From Halieaceae bacterium (GTDB taxonomy: Bacteria; Pseudomonadota; Gammaproteobacteria; Pseudomonadales; Halieaceae): a DNA stretch of 49,858 bases. Position numbers and translations under genes: made by a program. Below, in pieces: positions 28,395-36,723 of the stretch (position 1 is its first letter; the number at the start of each line of letters is the position of its first letter). The notes beneath the pieces are model-generated. The model made no database searches. It was not told the origin of the DNA and saw nothing but the letters and a program-made list of their open reading frames with translations. The DNA lies in contig JAQWLX010000056.1 in assembly GCA_029247075.1 (NCBI GenBank), positions 1 through 49,858 on the forward strand, written 5' to 3'.

Positions 28395-28793
28395 TAAGCT
28401 TCAGCCGCTCCTTCTTCATCCCCCTCACTGGAAAGAACTTGTCCCAGAAAACGGCCAGGATGCAGGAAGAGATGCATCTTGCTGGAGCGACATCCTGAGA
28501 GCCCTCTTGGCCTTCTTCAGTTGACCTCGCCCCAAATAATTTAATCCCAACTCCTGATGCGCTGCCGCAAGCTGAAGAACGCTGTCCACCACTCTTAACA
28601 TGGTCTTTTCAGCATCAATACTTTGTCCAGCTCGCCGCTGGGTGGTGCCGAGAACAAATAGAGCAGTCACATGATTTGGATCTATTAACAAAGCCTCTTT
28701 TGCCAGGGATAGCGCTAGTTCAAAATCACTTTCTTTAAGAAATTTTCGAGCAGACTCAACTAGATTACTAACCTGTTGCTTATCTGCCATCAC
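28382..28793 (-). pseudogene. 5' fragment of a TPR (sulfotransferase-type) gene with a frameshift near 28451-28457
   Basis: ORF 28425-28793 carries TPRs to DASLPASW, then switches to PFSGTSSFQ*. Skipping one C in TGGCCGT gives RFLGQVLSSEGDEEGAAEAYYQP*, a natural TPR continuation that stops against the TonB receptor gene. Confidence 0.65.
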
Positions 28794-30082
28794 TGACCAA
28801 CTCCACCAAACAAATGTTTGACAGGTTTTTTAAGTTTCGTAAGATAATTAAGTCGTAACGCAGCAAATACCCCCAAGGCCCCCATTCCAGCCACCCCTAA
28901 GTAGTAGACATCGTAACCTGCTCGGCCTGGAAATACCTCCAACAATCTGCCACTGATCAACGGCTGATAGAAATCTGGCGCAAATCCAAGAAAAGACAGC
29001 ATCCCAAGGGCCAAGCCCTTGATCCTATCTTCTACATCACAACTTTCCAGGATAGACCAAAACACACCTCTCACTCCATACGTCAAGATACCCACAGTCA
29101 GTACCAATCCAATCAGTACCGAAGGTCCAACTTGGGTGCTGACAAGTGTGAGAGAAGCCAGCGTTAATGAGCTAAAAAACAACAGTAGCGCCAATATCTT
29201 TTCCCGGTTAAAACGATCACCAAGAAAACCCGCCGCTGTCGCTCCTATAGGCCGCATCCACAACTTTGCCACTGTGATTGACCCTACTGTCACTGCGGAC
29301 AAGCCAAAATTTAACTGTAAGTAAGCAGAAAAAGAATAGGTCGCCCAAAATAACTGATAACCACACAGAATACAAACGGCAGCCAACCAGATTTCTTGCT
29401 TAGACAGCAAAGTTTTAAAATCAGCTAATAACACTGCAATATCTAGCGAATTAGAATTTTGCGCTTCAACATCTGTATCGCTAATTACAAAAAATATTAG
29501 CGGAATGAGTATTAATACGAAACTTATATAAAACCAAATAACTCTTTTAAGTGCTTCACTTGCCTCTTGTCCTGAGGAATTTATCAAATAAGCGAAAAGA
29601 GAAATAGCTATCGTAGCAAGCACTGCCTCTACTAACCCTCGCCCCCCATCGAGCATGCCAAAAAATCGTCCCTGCTCCTCAGGTCGCGCTATTATGGCGA
29701 CAGCCTTCAGCATGGCGGCCCAAAAGGTTAATCCCGTAGATATCCCCCACCCGAGAAAAATCATCCTAATAGAGTCATGGTCAGGATACGTTGAAAACCA
29801 GATACCTAGCAATCCAGTAACGGTAAGCGAAAAAGACATTAAATATCTTGGCGGAACTCGATCCGCCAACCATCCGCTAGGAATATAGGTGATCCAAAAC
29901 ATCAACCCCATTACAGAGTAGATATTTCTTAGATTCACCGCGGAGATACCAAACGATTGTAAAATGGTTACCTCAAAATTCTGACGAAGATAAACCAGCG
30001 GAAAAATACAACCTCCAGCTAACGTAACTAAAAGAAGCTGGAAGTAACGACTCTGATTTGAATTTCCGACGCTAGCAATCAT
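28790..30082 (-). CDS. MFS transporter
   Basis: About 12 hydrophobic segments; GWLADRVPPRYLM; GFLGDRFNREKILALLL. Confidence 0.88.
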   Translation of the reverse strand: MIASVGNSNQSRYFQLLLVTLAGGCIFPLVYLRQNFEVTILQSFGISAVNLRNIYSVMGLMFWITYIPSGWLADRVPPRYLMSFSLTVTGLLGIWFSTYPDHDSIRMIFLGWGISTGLTFWAAMLKAVAIIARPEEQGRFFGMLDGGRGLVEAVLATIAISLFAYLINSSGQEASEALKRVIWFYISFVLILIPLIFFVISDTDVEAQNSNSLDIAVLLADFKTLLSKQEIWLAAVCILCGYQLFWATYSFSAYLQLNFGLSAVTVGSITVAKLWMRPIGATAAGFLGDRFNREKILALLLFFSSLTLASLTLVSTQVGPSVLIGLVLTVGILTYGVRGVFWSILESCDVEDRIKGLALGMLSFLGFAPDFYQPLISGRLLEVFPGRAGYDVYYLGVAGMGALGVFAALRLNYLTKLKKPVKHLFGGVGQ

Positions 30083-31052
30083 TTATAGCTTCCTCTACAA
30101 AAGGATCAAACTCACTGTCAACAGACCTAGAATTAACCCAGTTACTAGTCCAAATCCGTCGAGACAATTCCCCTGCAGTGATACGCCCAAATAACTCTTT
30201 CTCAGTAGGTTCCACAAGCGGCCTTATCAGGACATTATGCCTTGGCACGACAAAAAGAGGGAAGCTATAGCGAGAACAGCCCGGAGAAAGGCTAACTTTG
30301 TGAGGTGTAGATGTAAAACGTCCGCCAGACCATATCTCCATCATCTCACCAACATTAGCTACTATAGAATCTTTCGTATCCCCCACTGACATCCAGTCCG
30401 TCTCATTCGCTGGTCTAATCTGAACATCCTTACCCAAACCAGGTGGAAGAAGTGTTAACACATCCGTATCTATATGCAGATGAATTCCGCTGGATTCCTC
30501 CGATGCCGGGTAATATAGCAAAGTCATATTAGTCAGGGGAAAATCAAACAGACTCTGTAAGGCACCTATTTTTAAACCCAAAATACGTTTAAACGCACCC
30601 AACAGCTGAGTGGAAAGCCTATCGCAATCTGCCCAATAATCCATTATCAGAAGACGCAGATTCCTGCTATTTACGGGCCACCTATTAGAACCATACAAGG
30701 TACACTCCTCGCAAAACCGGATGCGCATAATAACTTCAAAATGCAATTTGTATCCTTCATAGTTGTCACTTTCTCCAACCCCATTATTGGGTGAAAAGAA
30801 ACCTAGCGGAATATAACCCCTATAATTATCAGGCTTTACTATATCTAATGCTTTTTGCTCAAAAGGTCTATCGAAATACTCTTGAAGCTCATATACCAAA
30901 GATCTAACAATTGACCATCTGATTTCATGACCGACGAGATTCATGAATCGATAATCATCGAGTGCACGTTCAATTCAGCCATCAATTTCAGGAGTGTAAT
31001 CTCCCAATTTCCATGGTGTTAAATCAATGATTGGAATCTGCTTGAATTTCAA
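30072..31052 (-). pseudogene. Isopenicillin-N-synthase-like 2OG/Fe(II) oxygenase interrupted by in-frame TGA (30975-30977)
   Basis: Same frame upstream of the ORF reads (TTG)KFKQIPIIDLTPWKLGDYTPEIDG*IERALDDYRF then MNLVGHEI.... IPIIDL is the typical family N-terminus; downstream HLHIDTD and TPHKV metal/2OG motifs are intact. Confidence 0.7.
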
Positions 31053-31214
31053 TTTAGGATCTTAATGAATTTTTTATCATTTTCGTGACTATGCCCCTGT
31101 CATAGGGCAAATGACGAGTAAATTTTTTCGTCTCTAAATTAGGCTGAACTATGATTTATTTTAATTGAGTATTAGACTGAAACTTAATAATTTAATTTTC
31201 TGGAAAGTACCTAA

Positions 31215-32573
31215 TTGATCATCTTTGAAGAAGCTAGAGAAACACCAGTTATTCACAAGACAAATGTTTTAGTAGTAGGCTCTGGCCCAGGAGGTCTAGC
31301 CGCCGCAATTGCTGCCGCCAGAACAGGTGTCGACGTCTGTCTCGTGGAAAGATATGGCTGCTTTGGAGGAAATATAACTGCTGTGGGTGTGGAAGGATTC
31401 GCCTGGTATAGGCATGAAAATACCGTAGATAGCGAAGGGATAGGCATCGAGTTTGAGGAACGTGCCAAATCTATGGGTGCAGCCATACCCGAGCCGCAAT
31501 CGCAAAGCCATGCCATTGATGGAGAAGCGTTTAAGTATGTGGCTGACGAAATGGTTTGTGAGGCTGGCATTGAAGCTATGCTCCATAGAATGTGCGTTGC
31601 ACCAGTTATGGAAGGGAATACCATAAAGGGTGTAATTACCGAAAGTAAAGCCGGGAGGGAAGCGATTCTCGCCGACAGAGTTGTGGACGCCTCGGGTGAT
31701 GCGGATATGTGCTTTAGATCCGGTGCACCAACAACAAAGAACCCCATTGAAGAAATGATTGGCGTATCGGTTATGTTTTCAATGTCTGGTGTTAATAAGC
31801 AAAAATTTATAGAGAACGTAAAGGAAGACCCACAAACTTATAGCGATTGGAATAGTGTTGGTTGGCAGATTAAAACCACTGGAAAAGAAGATAAATTATT
31901 CTCTCCATATCTGAAAAAACCATTTGATAAAGCAAAAGAAGTCGGAATGATCCCCGAAGGTTTAAAAACTATTGGCGGAACTTGGGGAGCTATACACGAG
32001 GCCGGTGATTTAACCTATCTAAACCTCGTTCATTTGCATAATTTGGACGGTACTAATCCCTCAGATCTTACAAATGGCGAAATTGAAGGAAGACGACAGG
32101 CGATGATGGCGATAGAAGCCTTGAAATCATTTAACCCAGGATGCGAAAAAGCTAAGCTGCGCAATTTTGGTATGACACTCGGTATAAGAGACACCAGAAA
32201 AATAGATGCTGTATACAATATGACCGCTAACGATGTTGCTGAACAAGGTCGCTTTGAAGATAGCATCGGGATCTTTCCAGAATTTATCGATGGCTACGGA
32301 ACTCTTGTTCTTCCAACAACTGGTCGTTACTACCAAATTCCATACCGTACGTTATTGCCAAAAAGGATCGAAAACCTTATTGCGGCGGGAAGAATCACTG
32401 GAGGAGACAAAACTAGTCATGCATCAACACGAAATATGATGTGTTGTACAGTCACTGGCCAAGCTGCTGGAGTGGCTGCGGCCCTTTCCAGCTGCTTAAA
32501 CAAAAATCTAGATGAGGTGCCTTTAACAGAACTCAAAAAATCGCTAAAAAATCAAGGTGTCCGCTTGTCATAA
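31215..32573 (+). CDS. FAD-dependent oxidoreductase (FAD_oxidored family; TTG start)
   Basis: NVLVVGSGPGGLAAAIAAARTGVDVCLVERYGCFGGNITAVGVEGF; LIAAGRITGGDKTSHASTRNMMCCTVTGQAAGVAAALS. Confidence 0.85.
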   Translation: MIIFEEARETPVIHKTNVLVVGSGPGGLAAAIAAARTGVDVCLVERYGCFGGNITAVGVEGFAWYRHENTVDSEGIGIEFEERAKSMGAAIPEPQSQSHAIDGEAFKYVADEMVCEAGIEAMLHRMCVAPVMEGNTIKGVITESKAGREAILADRVVDASGDADMCFRSGAPTTKNPIEEMIGVSVMFSMSGVNKQKFIENVKEDPQTYSDWNSVGWQIKTTGKEDKLFSPYLKKPFDKAKEVGMIPEGLKTIGGTWGAIHEAGDLTYLNLVHLHNLDGTNPSDLTNGEIEGRRQAMMAIEALKSFNPGCEKAKLRNFGMTLGIRDTRKIDAVYNMTANDVAEQGRFEDSIGIFPEFIDGYGTLVLPTTGRYYQIPYRTLLPKRIENLIAAGRITGGDKTSHASTRNMMCCTVTGQAAGVAAALSSCLNKNLDEVPLTELKKSLKNQGVRLS

Positions 32574-32578
32574 GCGAT

Positions 32579-33775
32579 TTAATTTGACAAATAAGCTTCG
32601 GGACTTTCTAAGCCTCTTGGCAAGAACTTTTCCTTATCGAAGAAAGGAAGTTCTACAAGCACACATTCTTGTTCGTAACCTGATCTATCAAAATATGTTA
32701 AATGACGATCTAGCCAATTCACATTTTCCCTCGTACATTTTGAAAGGCGCATATATCCTATGCTTTTTTCCAATGTTGGAGACCATCCGCAAGTGATGAC
32801 TATACCTACTGTTTGACCCTCACTCTTTAGCTCAAGTCCAGCAAAAAGGGAATAACCCTCAGACTTGACTCCAAAAATCTGAAGTCCCTTTGATGCCGAC
32901 AAGAGGGCTTGTCTACCTATGAAATCAGATTTTTCTAAATCAACGAATGATCCAAGCCCCACCTGATAAGGGTTTAAAGATTGATCTACATCAACTCCAT
33001 TATCTAAAATGCCCGCTTCCATGCGTCTGATTCCCATTGACCCTACACTACCAAAACGCAGACCGACTGAATCTCCTGAAGCTAGAACATGATCCCACAA
33101 ATCTAAATGATCAGTCCCTGGTTGACTATAAATCTCGAAGCCCTGCTCACCGGTCCAGCCAGTCCGAGAAACCAGAACTTTCTGTCCAGCAAATCGAAAC
33201 CAACCGACATGAAAATATCCAAATTCATCCGATAATCCGTCATCTGAAGCTCCCTTTAACACTTCTAATGCCTTCGGTCCCTGAACCTGTAAAACCCAAG
33301 ATTTGGAATCTTGATAAGTTACATTAAGACCATATTGGTTTGCCCTAACCCAAGCATCAAACTCTCCAGAAGCCTTTACATACCAAAAATGGTCATCTGA
33401 AAGCCTCATTAGCACTCCATCCATAAGAACCGTACCAGCATGAGTACAAGCGAGTGCATAACGGGCCCTAAAAGGCTTAAGATCGGAAATTTTTCGAGTA
33501 AATAATCTCTCTAGAAGTTTTGTAGAATCAGGTCCGATAAATTCCATTGGTTTTTCTGGAACGTCATAAAGCATCGCTCCTTTTCGCAAAGACCAATAGT
33601 CTGCCAATAAATCTTCATCTGCTATAGCAAGAGGATAGAAACGGTCAGAATAGAGGCCATAGGTTATATCTTGATTCGGGTATCGCTCCCGATAGGGCGA
33701 AAACTCGTACCGTTTGGAAGTGAATGATATAACATCATGCTGAGACGAGTATCCTATGACCTTTTTCTGATTCAA
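32579..33775 (-). CDS. GcvT/DmdA-family aminomethyltransferase (folate-dependent demethylase-like)
   Basis: SLRKGAMLYDVPEKPMEFIGPDSTKLLERLFTRKISDL...VLVSRTGWTGEQGFEIY...MGIRRMEAGILDNGVDVDQSLNPYQVGLGSFVDL. Confidence 0.82.
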   Translation of the reverse strand: MNQKKVIGYSSQHDVISFTSKRYEFSPYRERYPNQDITYGLYSDRFYPLAIADEDLLADYWSLRKGAMLYDVPEKPMEFIGPDSTKLLERLFTRKISDLKPFRARYALACTHAGTVLMDGVLMRLSDDHFWYVKASGEFDAWVRANQYGLNVTYQDSKSWVLQVQGPKALEVLKGASDDGLSDEFGYFHVGWFRFAGQKVLVSRTGWTGEQGFEIYSQPGTDHLDLWDHVLASGDSVGLRFGSVGSMGIRRMEAGILDNGVDVDQSLNPYQVGLGSFVDLEKSDFIGRQALLSASKGLQIFGVKSEGYSLFAGLELKSEGQTVGIVITCGWSPTLEKSIGYMRLSKCTRENVNWLDRHLTYFDRSGYEQECVLVELPFFDKEKFLPRGLESPEAYLSN

Positions 33776-33834
33776 GTTTTGATTCCAAACTTATTCAACT
33801 AGTTTAAGATCTAACGATACTTTGGAGAACTCCC

Positions 33835-33872
33835 AGTCATTGAATGACTACTTTTTTTTCAAAGAAAAAAAA
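33835..33872. promoter_or_regulatory. Two adjacent inverted repeats in a divergent promoter region
   Basis: AGTCATT-G-AATGACT (33835-33849) and TTTTTTTTC-AAA-GAAAAAAAA (33852-33872), between divergent GcvT-like and SQR genes. Confidence 0.5.
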
Positions 33873-34049
33873 TAGAATCTTCTCAGATCATTTATTATTG
33901 AAAGTAATCTAGCACTAGACAATCCCTCTTGAATAACCAGTTTTTCTCATGAGGACGTGAACAATGTTAAATCGCTTTTGTCTTGCAGAAGAAACTTAGT
34001 GAATGTTATACAAGAGGAGGGATATACCTAAAACCACCGGAGGAAAAGG

Positions 34050-35288
34050 ATGTCGAATGGCAATTTCTCGCAAATACTAGTTATCGGAGGGGGTTCAGGC
34101 GGAATTGCAGCAGCAGCAAGCCTTTTGAAACGCGATGGTTCCCTTTCAATAACTCTTATAGAACCGAATGACCACCACTACTACCAGCCAGGATGGACCA
34201 TGGTTGGCGGGGGAATATTTGATGCCTCTGAAACGGAAAGACCCACTGAGTCAGTGATTCCTAATCAAGTCAATTGGATACGGTCATCTGTCAAATCTTT
34301 TGACCCTGAAAACAATATAGTTAATCTGATTGATGGAAGCACATTGGAATACGAATATCTCGTGGTTGCTACTGGATTGACTCTAAAATGGGATATGGTC
34401 GAAGGGCTTGAGGAGTGTCTAGGAAATCACGGTGTCACCTCAAATTATAGATTCGATCTGGCCCCTTACACATGGGAACTGGTAAAAAATCTGCGTCAAG
34501 GGACGGCTATATTTACTCAACCCCCCATGCCAATAAAATGTGCAGGAGCCCCACAGAAAGCAATGTATCTTTCTTGCTCTCACTGGCATGATCAAGGAGT
34601 ACTCACCAACATAAATGTAGCTTTCCATAACGCCGGCGGAGCGTTGTTCGGCGTGAACGACTATGTGCCAGCGCTCATGGAGTATGTTAATCAATACGGA
34701 GCAGATCTATGCTTTAATCAGAATCTTGTTGCCGTCGATGGATCTGCGAAAACAGCTTGGTTTGATGTAACTGATGACTATGGAAATATTATTCGAAAAG
34801 AGCAAAAATTCGACATGCTTCATGTCTGCCCACCGCAGGCTTCCCCAGACATAATAGCCAAAAGTAGTTTGGCAAACGATGGTGGCTGGTTAGATATAAA
34901 TCAACACGACTTGCAACACAATAAATTCGATAATATTTTCGGGATTGGCGATGTTATTAGCGCACCAAATGCCAAGACCGCTGCTGCAGTAAGGACACAA
35001 GCACCCATATTAGCTAATAACCTAATTGCAGCGATACAAAACAATGGAGAAAAGCGTTATTACCACGGATATGGAAGTTGCCCGCTTACGGTAGAACATG
35101 GAAAAATTGTATTAGCTGAATTTGGTTATGGAGGAAAAATAATACCCACATTTCCAACGTGGCTAATTAATGGTCTGAAGCCTGGACGACTCGCTTGGAT
35201 ACTAAAGAAAGATGTTTTACCAAAAATCTATTGGGATGCCATGCTTAAAGGGAGAGAATGGCTCACCAAATCTAGTAAAGCGATCTGA
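34050..35288 (+). CDS. sqr: Sulfide:quinone oxidoreductase (type II-like)
   Basis: ILVIGGGSGGIAAAASLLKR, YYQPGWTMVGGGIFDASETERPTESVIP, FTQPPMPIKCAGAPQKAMYL, GDVISAPNAKTAAAVRTQAPILANNL. Confidence 0.88.
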   Translation: MSNGNFSQILVIGGGSGGIAAAASLLKRDGSLSITLIEPNDHHYYQPGWTMVGGGIFDASETERPTESVIPNQVNWIRSSVKSFDPENNIVNLIDGSTLEYEYLVVATGLTLKWDMVEGLEECLGNHGVTSNYRFDLAPYTWELVKNLRQGTAIFTQPPMPIKCAGAPQKAMYLSCSHWHDQGVLTNINVAFHNAGGALFGVNDYVPALMEYVNQYGADLCFNQNLVAVDGSAKTAWFDVTDDYGNIIRKEQKFDMLHVCPPQASPDIIAKSSLANDGGWLDINQHDLQHNKFDNIFGIGDVISAPNAKTAAAVRTQAPILANNLIAAIQNNGEKRYYHGYGSCPLTVEHGKIVLAEFGYGGKIIPTFPTWLINGLKPGRLAWILKKDVLPKIYWDAMLKGREWLTKSSKAI

Positions 35289-35330
35289 TACTGAGAAAAT
35301 TTGCTGTCGATAACCTTAAGAGGAAGAAAA

Positions 35331-36689
35331 ATGAAGACCCACTTTATTCGTTCTATTGCAATTATCCTGTTGGGACTGCCTGGAATGTCTCTTCTTGCAG
35401 ATGAAACATGTCAATCTCCTTACATGGCAAAAATTGAAGGGCAGGAAGATTTCGTTTACGTTTGGACTCTTGGACAAGAAGGATTAGGGGACGAGCAAGA
35501 TAAACTTGTAACCATAAATGTTAATCCCGACTCAGATAACTATGGAAAGGTAATCGAAACCTTATCAGTGGGCGGTCGTAACGAAGCACATCATTCCGGG
35601 TTATCAGATGACAGGAAATATCTATGGGCAGGTGGGCTCGATACTAATCGAATTTTTATTTTTGACGTGCACACAGACCCTGGAAAACCAAAGCTGCACA
35701 AGACAATTGATGACTTTGTGGCGCGCAGTGGAGGTGTTGTAGGACCACACACTACCTATGCTCTAGCAGGACGAATGATTATAACCGGGCTATCCAATAA
35801 TACCGATCATGGAGGAAGAACAGCCTTGGTCGAATACACTAACGATGGTGAATATATTGCTACTTATTGGATGCCAACAGATGGCAATCTGCAAGGCGCA
35901 ATAAAATCGGGACAGTTTGCCGATGGTTATGGATATGATGTTAGGGCACTGCCTCGACTCAATACTATGGTCTCTTCATCCTTTACCGGATGGACAAACT
36001 ATATGATGGATTTTGGAAAAATGCTTTCTGATCCCGAAGCAATGAAACGATTCGGAAATACGGCTGTTGTTTGGGATCTCCACACTCGAAAAGCGAAAAG
36101 AGTACTAGATGTACCTGGGGCACCTCTAGAAGTTCGATGCGCATGTAAAACAGAGCACAATTGGTGTCTCACAACTACCGCGCTGACATCTAAGATTTGG
36201 ATGATTTTTGAGGGCGACAATGGAATATGGGATGCAAAACCGATCGCTGATATAGGCAATCCTGCCGAGATTCCTCTACCCGTAGACATTTCAATAATGT
36301 CAGATGATTCTGCCCTTTGGGTAAATACATTCATGGATGGAAAGACTCGATTATTTGATCTCGGTGACCCTAACAAGCCTGTCCAAATCTATGAAAAAAA
36401 GATTGGTAGCCAAGTCAATATGGTATCACAAAGCTGGGATGGGAAGCGTGCATATTACACATCTTCCCTGTTAGCAAATTGGGACAAAAAAGGCGACCAG
36501 AACGAACAATTCTTTAAAGCGTACCAATGGAATGGAAAAGAATTGATCGAACAATTTGTAATCGATTTTACTGAAATGAAACTCGGGCGCCCCCATCAAA
36601 TGCGATTTGGAGCGCATTCTTTGTATCAAAGTGCCTATAAAAACATGAGTAAAGATTCGGACGGCTCTCTGGTCGCAACTACTGAGTAA
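35331..36689 (+). CDS. mtoX: SBP56/selenium-binding-type methanethiol oxidase with signal peptide
   Basis: DFVYVWTLG...GDEQDKLVTINVNPDS..YGKVIETLSVGGRNEAHHSGLSDDRKYLWAGGLDTNRIFIFDV; RPHQMRFGAHSLYQSAY. RBS aagaggaag before ATG 35331. Neighbours SCO and MauG domains. Confidence 0.88.
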   Translation: MKTHFIRSIAIILLGLPGMSLLADETCQSPYMAKIEGQEDFVYVWTLGQEGLGDEQDKLVTINVNPDSDNYGKVIETLSVGGRNEAHHSGLSDDRKYLWAGGLDTNRIFIFDVHTDPGKPKLHKTIDDFVARSGGVVGPHTTYALAGRMIITGLSNNTDHGGRTALVEYTNDGEYIATYWMPTDGNLQGAIKSGQFADGYGYDVRALPRLNTMVSSSFTGWTNYMMDFGKMLSDPEAMKRFGNTAVVWDLHTRKAKRVLDVPGAPLEVRCACKTEHNWCLTTTALTSKIWMIFEGDNGIWDAKPIADIGNPAEIPLPVDISIMSDDSALWVNTFMDGKTRLFDLGDPNKPVQIYEKKIGSQVNMVSQSWDGKRAYYTSSLLANWDKKGDQNEQFFKAYQWNGKELIEQFVIDFTEMKLGRPHQMRFGAHSLYQSAYKNMSKDSDGSLVATTE

Positions 36690-36723
36690 TTTTCGAACGT
36701 CCTAGTAGGCCGCGCCCTAGGAG

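Noticed and set aside
31085-31120. Imperfect dyad around ctatgcccctgtcatagggca
   Set aside because: Arms of only 5 bp that do not extend into a consistent stem; could be chance.
31253-31747. 164-aa minus-strand ORF (also 31296-31586)
   Set aside because: Shadow of the well-supported FAD oxidoreductase; no recognisable domain.
33852-33872. T8C-AAA-GA8 as an intrinsic terminator
   Set aside because: It lies between divergent gene starts and has no GC-rich stem, so it is more likely promoter architecture than termination.
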